Assembly (NCBI RefSeq): GCF_017310545.1 | Contig: NZ_CP066203.1 | Location: 1,860,001-1,924,000 of the forward strand | Direction of reading: 5' to 3' | Length of the DNA stretch: 64,000 nucleotides | Source: Methylacidimicrobium sp. B4 | Lineage (GTDB): Bacteria; Verrucomicrobiota; Verrucomicrobiia; Methylacidiphilales; Methylacidiphilaceae | Shown: piece by piece, positions 33,841-42,864 of the stretch | Numbering within the stretch: the first letter of the stretch is position 1 | Layout of the letters: each line of letters opens with the position of its first letter | Notes under the pieces: generated by a model | Told to the model about the DNA's origin: nothing | What the model saw: the letters and a program-made list of their open reading frames with translations, nothing else | The model's database searches: none | Program-made: the position numbers and the translations under genes

Positions 33841-34566
33841 CTACTCGAGTCGGTAGACGATCGGGATCGTGTAGGTGCCGGAAAGATTGCCCGGCAAGCG
33901 CCAGCGCTGTCGGATCCACTGGCGGGCGTTGGAATCGAGGAGTCCAAAGCCCGAGGATTGGACGACCTCGACGCTCAGGAGCTTCCCTCGGGCGACGGTG
34001 AGCGAGAGCTGGACCGTCCCCTGGTAGCGACGCAGGGCGGCCTCGTAAGGATAGGGGGGCTTGGGCGTGTTCGCGTCGCCGACCCGAGGCGCCGCCGCGG
34101 CATAGCGCATGGCTGGATGCGGCGGAGCGGTCAGCGCCGTCTTCTTGACCGCATGGGCCGGCATGGGCGTGCGAGCTTCCAGTTGGGGCGCTGGCTTCTT
34201 CTCGGGAGGAGGAATGGGCTGAGGCGCAGGCTGCAGCTTGGGCTGCGGGAACTCCGGCTTCGGCTCCGGGGGCGGAGGAGGGGTAAACTCGACTTCGATC
34301 GGAGGGGAAGCCGCTTCCTCCTGCGGAGGGGGAGCGACCGGGGTCACCGCCCCACGGAGAAGCAGGTCTACGATCGACTGCTCCTTATTGGTGGCTCCCA
34401 TCGCGAGCAGCAAGCCAGAGAGCAGGACGACGCAGAGAAGAGCCCAGCGCCCGTGGCGGAGTCCCTCGTCGAGCGGATAGGGGGCATGGCCGAGCGGGAC
34501 GACTTCCGGGCGGCCGCCGTTCCGTGGAACGGCTTGCGGATGGTTTGGATCGGTTCGGGAAGTCAT
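33841..34566 (-). CDS. tonB: TonB energy-transducing protein
   Basis: 241 residues. One N-terminal membrane helix (RWALLCVVLLSGLLLAMG, about residues 40-57) is followed by a Pro/Glu/Lys-rich periplasmic span (VEFTPPPPPEPKPEFPQPK and repeats). The C-terminal TonB domain has PKPPYPYEAALRRYQGTVQL, VARGKLLSVEVVQSSGFGLL and ARQWIRQRWRLPG. It connects the ExbB/ExbD motor to TonB boxes of outer-membrane receptors. The only receptor in the window is at 49761-52340, inside the same purine island. Confidence 0.92.
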   Translation of the reverse strand: MTSRTDPNHPQAVPRNGGRPEVVPLGHAPYPLDEGLRHGRWALLCVVLLSGLLLAMGATNKEQSIVDLLLRGAVTPVAPPPQEEAASPPIEVEFTPPPPPEPKPEFPQPKLQPAPQPIPPPEKKPAPQLEARTPMPAHAVKKTALTAPPHPAMRYAAAAPRVGDANTPKPPYPYEAALRRYQGTVQLSLTVARGKLLSVEVVQSSGFGLLDSNARQWIRQRWRLPGNLSGTYTIPIVYRLE

Positions 34567-34608
34567 CGGGCCATGCTCGTTACCTGTTTTGCGGTATCTT
34601 CTCTCCCC

Positions 34609-35088
34609 TCATGGATGGAGCCCCGGCGTTGGCGCAGGAGAAGCGGAAAGCCCGGAAGCCCCCGAGGCGGGAGCTTCCTCCTTCACCTGGAAGCCGATCT
34701 TCTGAATCCCGGCCGCTCGCACCTTGTCGAGGACCTTCACCACGTCCCCGTGCAGCGTATTCATCTCGGCCTGGACGTAGATGCGGAGGTTGGGCTCCTT
34801 CTCCTTGCGGCGCTTGAGCTCATCGACGAGCGCAGCTCGATCGATCTCCTCCTTCTCGAGAAAGACCTGCCCGGTCTCCTTGATCGACAGGGTGAGGAAG
34901 TCGGACCTGTTTTCGGGGGTGGCGGTCTGCGCCGTCGGCAAGTTGAGCTTGAGGCCGCGCATCCGGATCATCTCGAGGTTGACCATCATCATGCAGGCCA
35001 TGAGAAAGACCATGATGTCGATGAGCGGGATGATCTCGATCCGACCCTTCTTCTCCGGTACCGGGCTCAGAATTTTCATGGGACCCAT
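34609..35088 (-). CDS. exbD: ExbD/TolR-family protein
   Basis: 159 residues. A single helix near residues 20-38 contains the conserved Asp in IEIIPLIDIMVFLMACMMM, and the periplasmic domain runs KLNLPTAQTATPENRSDFL to VLDKVRAAGIQKIGFQVK. The gene order exbD-tonB-exbB is unusual, because exbB commonly comes first. It follows allantoinase by 84 bases. Starts at 35088 or 35079 (MKILSP) are equally possible. Confidence 0.9.
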   Translation of the reverse strand: MGPMKILSPVPEKKGRIEIIPLIDIMVFLMACMMMVNLEMIRMRGLKLNLPTAQTATPENRSDFLTLSIKETGQVFLEKEEIDRAALVDELKRRKEKEPNLRIYVQAEMNTLHGDVVKVLDKVRAAGIQKIGFQVKEEAPASGASGLSASPAPTPGLHP

Positions 35089-35172
35089 GACGGAAAGCAG
35101 CTGGCATGCCAGCCGGGCTGGCTTCTCCCCTTCGCAGCCATTGCCGATCGGCTTCCCGGCGGAAAGGAAGAG

Positions 35173-36543
35173 TCACTTGCCGCGTGTGCAGGGGCCCGGG
35201 AGAAAGCGGCCGCGAGCGCGGAGCGGATGGCCGAAGCGCGAGAAGGCGACCTCTCCGCGCACGAGCGTAAGCAGGATCGACGTCCGACTGGGAAGCCCCA
35301 CATAGGGGCTCAGCGGATGGCGATAGAGAAGATCCTTGGTGGCAATGGGCTTGGGCTCTCCGACCTCGACCAGCGCGAGATCCGCATCGTTGCCGACCGC
35401 AATTGCGCCTTTGCTCGCTATGCCAAAGCGCCGGGCGCTGCCCAGGGCGCAAAGCCGGGCGGCAAGCGGAAAGGCCTGGCTGCCGCTTTCGGCGGCAAGC
35501 CGATCGAGGAGGAGGGGAAGGAGATGCTGGCAACCGGAGATGCCTCCCCAGGCGGCAAAGAAGTCGCTCGTCGCTTTGGCGGCGGGCGGACAGGGAGAGT
35601 GATCCGAGGCGAGCAGATCGATCTGTTCCTGGAGGAGCGCCCGCCAGAGACCTTCGGACTGCCGCCGGCTGCGGAGTGGCGGCGCGCACTTGGCGAGGGC
35701 CCCAAGCCGCTCCAGCTCCTCCTCGCAGAGGACGAGGTAGTGGGGGCAGGTTTCCACGGTGACGTCGACCCCCTTGGCGCGCTCGGCTTGCGCAATCTCG
35801 ACGACCTCCGGAGCGCTCACGTGAACCAGGTGGAGCCGGCAGCCGGTTTCGCCCGCGCAGTCGAGGGCTTGCCGGACCGCCTCGATCTCCGCGGCCAGCG
35901 GCCGGGAGGTCAGATAGTCCCGCCAGCTGCCGCGCCCGTGGGCCCGCAGGCGTTGGGTCAGCTCCGTCACGATCCGTTCCGACTCTGCGTGGACCGCGAC
36001 CGGGAGGCCGAAATCCGCCGCTTGGCGCATCCCTTCGCGCAGGGCAGCGCGATCGACCCACCCAAACTCGGGGGTTCCGGTCGGAGCGAGAAAGGCCTTG
36101 AAGCCGATCGCACCCGCCCGAGCCAATCCTTCCCGCTCCTTTGGATTCCCGGGGACGATGCCTCCCCACAGGGCGAAGTCGGTGACGGCCGTTGCTTCGG
36201 CCGCCCGCTTCTTTTCCAGGAAGCTCTCCACATCGACTGTGGGCGGCAAGGAGTTGAGAGGCATGTCGAAAAAGAGGCTTCCTCCGCCGGCGGCGAGCGC
36301 GCGGGAGCCCGTGGCGATTCCCTCCCACTCCTCCCGGCCCGGCTCATCGAAATGGACATGCGGGTCAATCGTCCCGGGAAAGAGGTATCGTCCTTCTCCA
36401 TTGACCTCCTCCCGGGTCCTTCCCTCCAATGCTCCCTCGATCGCCGCGATCCGCCCCTCCCGCACGGCGACATCCCGCAGGGAGAGGCTCTCGGAGCTCA
36501 CCACGGCTGCCTGTCGAACGATCCAATCGAACTCTTCCGCCAT
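35173..36543 (-). CDS. allB: Allantoinase
   Basis: A 456-residue cyclic amidohydrolase of the dihydroorotase/hydantoinase superfamily. Metal ligands are DPHVHFDEPGREEWEG (HxH near residue 63), the carbamylated Lys in IGFKAFLAPTGTPEFGW, His in VAVHAESERI and LHLVHVSAPEVV, and Asp in LLASDHSPCPPAAK. The NSLPPT and GWVDRAALREG context matches allantoinase. It opens allantoin to allantoate. Allantoate amidohydrolase lies 18 bases upstream in the same operon. Confidence 0.9.
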   Translation of the reverse strand: MAEEFDWIVRQAAVVSSESLSLRDVAVREGRIAAIEGALEGRTREEVNGEGRYLFPGTIDPHVHFDEPGREEWEGIATGSRALAAGGGSLFFDMPLNSLPPTVDVESFLEKKRAAEATAVTDFALWGGIVPGNPKEREGLARAGAIGFKAFLAPTGTPEFGWVDRAALREGMRQAADFGLPVAVHAESERIVTELTQRLRAHGRGSWRDYLTSRPLAAEIEAVRQALDCAGETGCRLHLVHVSAPEVVEIAQAERAKGVDVTVETCPHYLVLCEEELERLGALAKCAPPLRSRRQSEGLWRALLQEQIDLLASDHSPCPPAAKATSDFFAAWGGISGCQHLLPLLLDRLAAESGSQAFPLAARLCALGSARRFGIASKGAIAVGNDADLALVEVGEPKPIATKDLLYRHPLSPYVGLPSRTSILLTLVRGEVAFSRFGHPLRARGRFLPGPCTRGK

Positions 36544-36561
36544 GACTCGATCCGAAGATGC

Positions 36562-37800
36562 CTAGCGCAGGAAGCCCTCCACGAAGCCGACCAGCGCTTC
36601 GAGCGCGCGCGCGATGTCGGGTGGGGAGACCAGCTCCGCGGGATCATGACTGATTCCACCACGGCAGCGGACAAAGAGCATCACCATGGGGACGAGGCGA
36701 CCGAAGACGCCCGCGTCGTGGCCGGCCCCGCTCCAGAGCCGAGGGGCTTCCCCTTGGATCGCGGTGATCACCGAGGAGAGCCGATCCTGCCAATCCGGGT
36801 CCGATCGGACCGGGGGCAGTCGCTGCGTCCTCCGCCACCCGACCTCGATCCCCCGGTCTCTGCCGATCTCCTCCGCCCTCTCCAGGAGCGCCTGGGAGAG
36901 CCGATCCAAGGCGGCCTCCTCGGGATGGCGCAGATCGACCGAGAGGTCGACGCGCTTCGGGATGACGTTGAGGGCCCCGGGGAGACAGCGGAGCTCGCCC
37001 ACGGTGGCGACCGCCTCGGGCTCCCGCCGGGAGGCCTCTTCGACAAAGCCCACGAAAGACGCGGCGGCGCAGAGCGCATCGCGGCGCGCGCTCATCGGCA
37101 CGCAGCCGGCGTGGCCACCCTCCCCCAGGAAGGAGAGGAGCAGCCGTTCCTGCGCGACGATGCCTAGGGCGACCCCGAGCGGCACTCCCAGGGCCTCCAG
37201 CCGCGGACCCTGCTCGATGTGGGCTTCGCAGTAGCCGAAGAGCTTCTCCCGGGGATCGGGTTCCATCCGAGGCCATCCCTGGATTGAAAAGGCGTCGCGG
37301 GCTTCGCGAAGGGAGATTCCGGAGGAGTCCTCGAGATTCCAATCCTTCTCTTCGAGAAGGCCCAGGAAGGCCCGGCTGCCGAGGCAGCCAGAGCGGAAGC
37401 GCGCTCCTTCCTCTTCCTGGAAGGCGAGGATGTCGAGAGCAAAGGGGAGGGAGCCTGCCCGGTCCTGGAGGATCTCCGCGGCGGAGATCCCCAAGAGAAT
37501 CCCGAGCGCTCCGTCGAACCGTCCGCCGCCAGGAACCGTGTCGAGGTGGGAACCAATCAAGAGGACGGGCATTTGGGTTTTCCGCACGCCCCATCCACGC
37601 AGGTTGCCGAAGGCATCGATGGCGGGCCTGAGTCCCGCCTCCTCCATCCAGCGGGCGGTCTCTTCCATCGCCCGGCCAAGGGAGCGGGTGAAGGGAGGGC
37701 GATTCACGGTGCCCTCGCCCTCCGAGATTGCGCCGAGAAGATCGAGCCGCCGCCCGATCCTCTCCGCCTCCCGCAGCCAATCGACCCGCGTTGCGTTCAA
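36562..37800 (-). CDS. allC: Allantoate amidohydrolase (M20/hydantoinase-carbamoylase family)
   Basis: The 412-residue product belongs to the Zn-dependent M20 amidases. Motifs are LLIGSHLDTVPGGGRFDGAL with His/Asp ligands, ILAFQEEEGARFRSGCLGSR with the catalytic Glu, YCEAHIEQGPRLEALGVPLG, GEGGHAGCVPMSARRDA and SGAGHDAGVFG. It converts allantoate to ureidoglycine, CO2 and ammonia. The start is a TTG at 37800 overlapping the puuD stop (TTGA). Without it the frame has no plausible start until well inside. Substrate choice over ureidoglycolate rests on its place beside allantoinase. Confidence 0.88.
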   Translation of the reverse strand: MNATRVDWLREAERIGRRLDLLGAISEGEGTVNRPPFTRSLGRAMEETARWMEEAGLRPAIDAFGNLRGWGVRKTQMPVLLIGSHLDTVPGGGRFDGALGILLGISAAEILQDRAGSLPFALDILAFQEEEGARFRSGCLGSRAFLGLLEEKDWNLEDSSGISLREARDAFSIQGWPRMEPDPREKLFGYCEAHIEQGPRLEALGVPLGVALGIVAQERLLLSFLGEGGHAGCVPMSARRDALCAAASFVGFVEEASRREPEAVATVGELRCLPGALNVIPKRVDLSVDLRHPEEAALDRLSQALLERAEEIGRDRGIEVGWRRTQRLPPVRSDPDWQDRLSSVITAIQGEAPRLWSGAGHDAGVFGRLVPMVMLFVRCRGGISHDPAELVSPPDIARALEALVGFVEGFLR

Positions 37801-39137
37801 GGATCTCTCTCCCTCCTCGCCTGGGCTCCCCTTTCCCGTCCCCGGATCCACTGGCTCAGGAGCAGGCGCTCCTCCTCGGTCATCCCGGTGAGATTGCCCG
37901 GAGGCATCGCTCGCAGCTCGACGGCTTGGGACCAGACGAGCGGGAGAGCTTCGCGCAGCCCCTCCAAGGTGTCGAGGACGACCCCGGAGGGAGGGCTCGC
38001 CAGGTGGGCGAGCGTCGGTTTCGCGGCGTGGCAGCCGGAGCAGCGCCGGAGGAGGATCGCCTCCACTTCCGCATCGGTCGCTTCGCGGGTGGGCGCTCGG
38101 GGAGGCGAGACGACTGGAGTGGGCCGGGCAAAGGTGATGGCGCCGCAAACGAGCGCGGCTCCCCCGAGAAGCCAGGGGACCCAGGGCTGCCGCCGCTGGC
38201 GGAGGTTGACCGCGTGGCGCACCGTCCCTCCCGCGAGGAGCAGGCAGAAGAGAACCAACCAGTTGTCCCTGCCCAGGAAGGCGAATGGGAAGTGGTTGCT
38301 GATCATCGTAAAGAGCACGGGGAAGGCGAGGTAGTTGTTGTGGAGTGAGCGGAGATGCGTGCGCTCGACCTGCGCGGGATCGAGGCGCTCTCCCCGCTGA
38401 GCGGCGTCGAGAAAGCGCCGCTGGGCGGGGATGATCACGAAGAGCACATTCCCCGCCATGATGGTTCCGAGCACCGCCCCGGTCTGCACAAAGGCACCCC
38501 GTCCGCTGTAGAGGTGCGTGAGCGTGAAGGCGAGAGCCGCGAGGAGCAGGCAGGAGAAGAGGGCGAAGAGCCGCGGGCGCTGGAGGAGGGGAGTGGCGGC
38601 GAGCCCGGCATAGGCGAGCCAGCCCGCCGCCAGGATCGCCAGGCTGCAGAGGACGGCCATTCCGGGAGAGAGGGGGGCGATCTGCGGATCGATCAAGGTC
38701 GCTTCCGGATGGGCGTAGAAGAGGAGGATGAGGAGCGCGAATCCGGTCATCCAGGTGAGGTAGGCATCCCAGCGGAACCAGTGGAGAAGGGCCGGGAGGG
38801 GAAGGGGTGCGGTGCGGTATTTCTCGAGCCGGTAGACGCCTCCCCCATGCACGGTCCAGAGACGGCCGGCGAGGGCGCTCTCCCCAGGAAAGCGTTCCAG
38901 GCTGTTCTCGACGAAGATGAAGTAGAAGGAAGCCCCGATCCAGGCGATTCCGTAGATCAGGTGGGCCCAGCGGAGCAGCAGGGGAAGCCAAAGGGAAAGC
39001 AGCGAGGTGCCGAAGCCCGGCAGGGAGCTGAGAGCGAAGAGGGCGGGCAGGAGGGCTCCGGCGATCCCGATCCCGAGGAGGAGAGAAGTCCCGAGGGAGG
39101 ATCTCCTTCCGGATCGTAAAGGGGAGTGCGGTTCCAT
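37797..39137 (-). CDS. puuD: Membrane urate oxidase/hydroxylase PuuD with C-terminal cytochrome c domain
   Basis: 446 residues. The N-terminal part is a bundle of about eight helices (LLLRWAHLIYGIAWIGASF, WTVHGGGVYRLEKYRTAPLP, MAGNVLFVIIPAQRRFLD, SLHNNYLAFPVLFTMISNHF). The C-terminal domain has the haem c site CSGCH near residue 365 and a possible Met ligand in MPPGNLTGMTEEE. PuuD oxidises urate to 5-hydroxyisourate and passes electrons to the respiratory chain rather than making peroxide. No soluble uricase is present, so this is the urate step of the pathway. It starts nine bases after the guanine deaminase gene. Confidence 0.92.
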   Translation of the reverse strand: MEPHSPLRSGRRSSLGTSLLLGIGIAGALLPALFALSSLPGFGTSLLSLWLPLLLRWAHLIYGIAWIGASFYFIFVENSLERFPGESALAGRLWTVHGGGVYRLEKYRTAPLPLPALLHWFRWDAYLTWMTGFALLILLFYAHPEATLIDPQIAPLSPGMAVLCSLAILAAGWLAYAGLAATPLLQRPRLFALFSCLLLAALAFTLTHLYSGRGAFVQTGAVLGTIMAGNVLFVIIPAQRRFLDAAQRGERLDPAQVERTHLRSLHNNYLAFPVLFTMISNHFPFAFLGRDNWLVLFCLLLAGGTVRHAVNLRQRRQPWVPWLLGGAALVCGAITFARPTPVVSPPRAPTREATDAEVEAILLRRCSGCHAAKPTLAHLASPPSGVVLDTLEGLREALPLVWSQAVELRAMPPGNLTGMTEEERLLLSQWIRGRERGAQARRERDP

Positions 39138-39146
39138 CCTCTGGGC

Positions 39147-39668
39147 TTAGTAGTGGATCTTATTCTTCGATTGATTCCAGAGAGCAAAGGCCTGCCGGCA
39201 GGCGGGCAGGTCGATCCGCTCGACCAGAAGGCGCCGCTCTTCCGGAGGAAGCTGCACCTCCTTCCAAAGGGCAACGTCGAGGAAGCCGGCTTCCGCGGCC
39301 AGGGAGGAGGGGGCGCCGCAAACGATCCTCTCGATCCGGGCCCAGTAGGCGGCTGCCAGGCACATGGGGCAGGGATCGCAGTTGACGTAGAGAACGCATC
39401 CTCCGAGATCAAACCGGCCGATCGTCTGGGCGGCCTCCCGAATCGCTTCGATCTCGGCGTGGGCCGTTGGATCGGGACGGGCGGTTACCCGGTTGACTCC
39501 CCGTCCGACGATGGCGCTCTCACGCACGACGACCGCCCCAAAGGGCCCCCCCTCGTTCCGGAGCACGTTTTCGGTGGCCAGCCTGGCCGCCTCTTCGAGA
39601 AATCGGATCTCCGAAGCGCTCCCCCGGGCTCGGCCTCCCCCCGAAGGATCGGACGGTGAAGGGTTCAT
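39147..39668 (-). CDS. guaD: Guanine deaminase, cytidine-deaminase fold
   Basis: The 173-residue product has zinc motifs TAHAEIEAIREAA (HAE near residue 70) and NCDPCPMCLAAAYWARI (PCxxC). The C-terminal KEVQLPPEERRLL stretch and NKIHY tail are typical of bacterial guanine deaminases of this fold. It makes xanthine from guanine, feeding the dehydrogenase encoded just upstream. The ATG overlaps the xdhC stop (ATGA). A tRNA-adenosine deaminase is less likely given the tail and context. Confidence 0.88.
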   Translation of the reverse strand: MNPSPSDPSGGGRARGSASEIRFLEEAARLATENVLRNEGGPFGAVVVRESAIVGRGVNRVTARPDPTAHAEIEAIREAAQTIGRFDLGGCVLYVNCDPCPMCLAAAYWARIERIVCGAPSSLAAEAGFLDVALWKEVQLPPEERRLLVERIDLPACRQAFALWNQSKNKIHY

Positions 39669-40504
39669 GGATCGGGAAGCCCTTCACTTCCCGCTACGTC
39701 CGAGGTGGGGGAGGAGAGGAGGGAGAGGAGCTGTGCTGCGGTTGCAATCGCAATCGCGGCCGGGCTCTTGTCCCCGATCCCCGGGAGGCCGATCGGCGTG
39801 GTGATGCGGCTCCAGGCATCCTCCCCGAAGCCCGCCTCTCGAATCCGCTTCCGGAAATGGGCACGCTTGGCCTCGCTGCCGATCAGACCAATGTAGCGGA
39901 GATCGGTACGGGCCAGGGCCGCTTCGAGGATCGCGAGATCTTCGGCATGGTCGTGGGTGAGGATCACGACGCAGGCTCCCGGAGAGAGGGAAGAGATCCA
40001 TTTTTCCGGAATCAACCCGGGACAGCAGTGGACGTGCGCAGCACTGTCCAGAGCGGGGAGACGGCTCGGGTGAAGCATCTCCGGTCGGGAATCGACGAGG
40101 AAGAGGTCGAGCGGCAGGAGCGAGAGCACCTGCGCGAGCGCCCGCCCCACATGCCCCATCCCGAAGATCGCAACCTGGGGCGCTTCCCGGGTCACCGGCT
40201 CGAGGAAGAGGGAGACTTCGCCGCCGCAGCACTGGGCGCCCCACTCTCCCTTCTCGCCGGCCAGCCGCACCGTGATCGAGCGCGGGCTCCTCTCTCGGCG
40301 CTCCAGCATCTGCCGCGCCTCGGTAATGGCGCTCTGCTCGAGATTCCCTCCGCCGACGGTTCCGAAGCTCCCTTCGTCCGTCACGAGCATTTTGGCCCCG
40401 ATGGCTTGCGGCGCATGGCCGCGCACCCCGGTGATCGTGACGATCGCGACCCGGGCATGCGTGCGCAGCAGCTCGCGGAGCTTGTCGATCCAGGGTGTGG
40501 TCAT
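39665..40504 (-). CDS. xdhC: XdhC, molybdenum-cofactor insertion chaperone
   Basis: 279 residues. The N-terminal XdhC/CoxI part has ATITGVRGHAPQ-type signature (VTITGVRGHAPQAIGAKMLV, GTVGGGNLEQSAI). The Rossmann-like C-terminal part has VAIFGMGHVGRALAQVL, IGLIGSEAKRAHFRKRI and PIGLPGIGDKSPAAIAIA. XdhC binds and sulfurates the cofactor for xanthine dehydrogenase. Four-base ATGA overlaps join it to xdhB before and guaD after. Confidence 0.93.
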   Translation of the reverse strand: MTTPWIDKLRELLRTHARVAIVTITGVRGHAPQAIGAKMLVTDEGSFGTVGGGNLEQSAITEARQMLERRERSPRSITVRLAGEKGEWGAQCCGGEVSLFLEPVTREAPQVAIFGMGHVGRALAQVLSLLPLDLFLVDSRPEMLHPSRLPALDSAAHVHCCPGLIPEKWISSLSPGACVVILTHDHAEDLAILEAALARTDLRYIGLIGSEAKRAHFRKRIREAGFGEDAWSRITTPIGLPGIGDKSPAAIAIATAAQLLSLLSSPTSDVAGSEGLPDP

Positions 40505-42864
40505 GACTGGGACGCTGCTCCCAAGCAGAGCTGCGGGGTCCGTGGATCCGCCCCTCCCGCTTTCTTGCCGGCCTGGCTCCCTCGGCGTGCCGCCTCGATC
40601 GCCCAATAGACGCGCTCGGGCGTGGCGGGAAGTCCGAGATCGACCGGGCCGGGACCGAAGGCGGCGATTCCCGCCTTGAGGGCTTCCCGCACCGAGAGAG
40701 CGAGAAGGAGCGGGGGTTCGCCAACCGCCTTGGATCCGCCGATGGCGGGGCTTTCGGCACCGCGCGAAAAAAAACGGACCGCGAAGCGGGGAGGGAGCTC
40801 GCTCCACGAGGGCAGCTTGTAGGTCGAGGCCCCCGCCGTTCGGAGCCTTCCTTCGCGATCCCAGAGGAGCTCTTCGCAGGCCACCCAGCCGAGACCCTGG
40901 AAGAAGGCTCCTTCCACCTGTCCCCGATCGATCAAGGGGTTGATCGAGCGCCCCACGTCGTGGAGGATCTCCACCGAAAGAATCCGATACTCCCCGGTGA
41001 AGCCGTCGATCTCGACCTCCGAGACGGCGGCTCCAATCGCAAAATAGGCAAAAGGAGTCCCTTGTCCGGTTTCCGGATCGAAGGAGAGCCCCGGGGTCCG
41101 GTAGAACCCTTGGGCAAAGAGGGGGATCGACTGGAGGTAGGCCTCTTCGACGAGCTGGGTAAAGGGAAGAGAACGGGTGGGCTCATGTTCGCAAAAGACC
41201 CGCCCATCCTGGAAGCAGACGAGGCGGGCCGGGCAACCGAGCCGCTTTCCCGCCAGCGGGCGGAGGCGATCGAGAAGCTGGCGGCAGGCTTCGGCGACGG
41301 CCGGGCCGCTCAGGTCGCAGCCGCTCGATGCCGCCGTCGGGGAGCTATTGGGGATCGCGTCGGTCCGAGTCGTCATGACCCGGATCGATTCGAGCGGCAG
41401 GCCGAGCGAGGAGGCCGCGATCTGGCGGATCTTGGTCTGGAGCCCTTGGCCCATCTCGGTGCCCCCGTGGTGGAGCTGCACGCTGCCGTCCCGATAGAGG
41501 AGCACGCTGGCTCCCGCCTGGTTGAGGCAGCCGCGGGTGAAGGAGATCCCGAACTTCACCGGGGTGATCGCGATTCCCCGTTTCCCATGAGGATTGAGCC
41601 GATTGGCCTCCGCGATCTCTTCCGCCCGCTCCGCGTACCGGGTCTGCTTCCAGAGCGAGTCCCAGAGCGCCCGTAGCGATTCGGCTTCGCGAACCTCCTG
41701 GCCATAGGGAGTCGTCTGCCCGGCCCGATAGAGATTGCGTTCCCGAACCAGGGAAGGAGAAAGATCGAGATGATGGGCGATGCGGGTGAGGACCTCCTCG
41801 ATCAGCGCCGCCCCCTGCGGACCGCCAAAGCCGCGGAAGGCCGTCTGAGAGGTCTTGTGGGTTCGGCAGACGAAGCCGACCGCCTCGATTGCGGGAATCC
41901 AGTAGGCATTATCGAGGTGGAGCAGAGCCCGCCAGAGGACGCCGGCCGAAAGGTCCTGGCTCCAGCCGCCATCCGCATAGAGCTCGACCTGGAGTGCGAG
42001 CAGGTTCCCGTCCCGAGTGAAGCCCGCTCGGAATCGCCCGAGAAAGGGATGACGCTTTCCGGTCAGGATCATGTCCAGGGAGCGGGGGAGGCGGACGAGG
42101 ACCGGCCTGCCGGCCTTGAGGCAGCCCAGCGCCGCGATGGCCGCGTAGGGAGCCGCCTGGACCTCCTTCCCGCCAAAGGCTCCGCCCATGCGCGGGCACT
42201 CGACGGTGATCCGATGCCGGGGAAGGCCCAGCACGCGGGCGACGACCTCCTGCGTCTGGCTCGGATGCTGGGTGGAGCTCCGGACGAACACTCCTCCGTT
42301 CGCATCCATCCAGGCCAAGGCCGCCTGCGTCTCCAGGGAGAAGTGCTCCTGCCCCCCCATCCAGAGGGACCCCCGAACCTGAAAAGGACTCCGCTCCCAT
42401 GCGGTGGGAAACTCCCCCCGATTCAGCCGGAACGGTCCGGCGAGCCAGCACTGCGCTTCGATCGCCTCCTCGAGCCCAATCACGCTCGGCAGCGGCTCAT
42501 AGTCCACCGGAATGGCCGCCGCTCCCAGGCGGGCCGCCTCCCGGCTCTCCCCGAGGACCCAGGCGACCGGCTGACCGTGGTAGAAGACCTCCTCGATGGG
42601 CAGGAGCGGCTCATCGAAAACGCCCGAGCTCGTATCGTTCACTCCCGGGACGTCGGTCGCGGTAAGCACGGACGCGACGCCGGGCTGTGCAAAAGCCTCC
42701 TCGCGTCCGATCTGGCGAATGCGGGCGTGCGCATGAGGGCTGAGGACCGGCCAGGCGTGGAGCAGATCGCGGAAGCGCCCGGCAGCGTCGTCGGCATAGC
42801 AGGCCCGTCCGCGGACATGGTCGAAAGCGCTCTCGTGTGGCAGCGGTTGACCGATCGGGCTCAA
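40501..42864 (-). CDS. xdhB: Xanthine dehydrogenase, molybdopterin-binding subunit
   Basis: About 787 residues. Molybdenum-site motifs are GGAFGGKEVQAAPYAAIAA, TAFRGFGGPQGAALIEEVL, HHGGTEMGQGLQTKIRQIA and the catalytic Glu in GGSKAVGEPPLLLALSVR near the end. It oxidises hypoxanthine and xanthine to urate. A TTG at 42864 overlaps the xdhA stop (TTGA), like the coupling of puuD to allC. A TTG at 42888 is also in frame. The conserved sequence starts at GQPLPHESAFDHVRGRA, which favours the shorter form. Confidence 0.94.
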   Translation of the reverse strand: MSPIGQPLPHESAFDHVRGRACYADDAAGRFRDLLHAWPVLSPHAHARIRQIGREEAFAQPGVASVLTATDVPGVNDTSSGVFDEPLLPIEEVFYHGQPVAWVLGESREAARLGAAAIPVDYEPLPSVIGLEEAIEAQCWLAGPFRLNRGEFPTAWERSPFQVRGSLWMGGQEHFSLETQAALAWMDANGGVFVRSSTQHPSQTQEVVARVLGLPRHRITVECPRMGGAFGGKEVQAAPYAAIAALGCLKAGRPVLVRLPRSLDMILTGKRHPFLGRFRAGFTRDGNLLALQVELYADGGWSQDLSAGVLWRALLHLDNAYWIPAIEAVGFVCRTHKTSQTAFRGFGGPQGAALIEEVLTRIAHHLDLSPSLVRERNLYRAGQTTPYGQEVREAESLRALWDSLWKQTRYAERAEEIAEANRLNPHGKRGIAITPVKFGISFTRGCLNQAGASVLLYRDGSVQLHHGGTEMGQGLQTKIRQIAASSLGLPLESIRVMTTRTDAIPNSSPTAASSGCDLSGPAVAEACRQLLDRLRPLAGKRLGCPARLVCFQDGRVFCEHEPTRSLPFTQLVEEAYLQSIPLFAQGFYRTPGLSFDPETGQGTPFAYFAIGAAVSEVEIDGFTGEYRILSVEILHDVGRSINPLIDRGQVEGAFFQGLGWVACEELLWDREGRLRTAGASTYKLPSWSELPPRFAVRFFSRGAESPAIGGSKAVGEPPLLLALSVREALKAGIAAFGPGPVDLGLPATPERVYWAIEAARRGSQAGKKAGGADPRTPQLCLGAASQS

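Noticed and set aside
33958-37167. 1069-residue plus-strand open frame
   Set aside because: It spans tonB, exbD, allantoinase and part of allC on the other strand, all with clear family motifs. It is a shadow frame.
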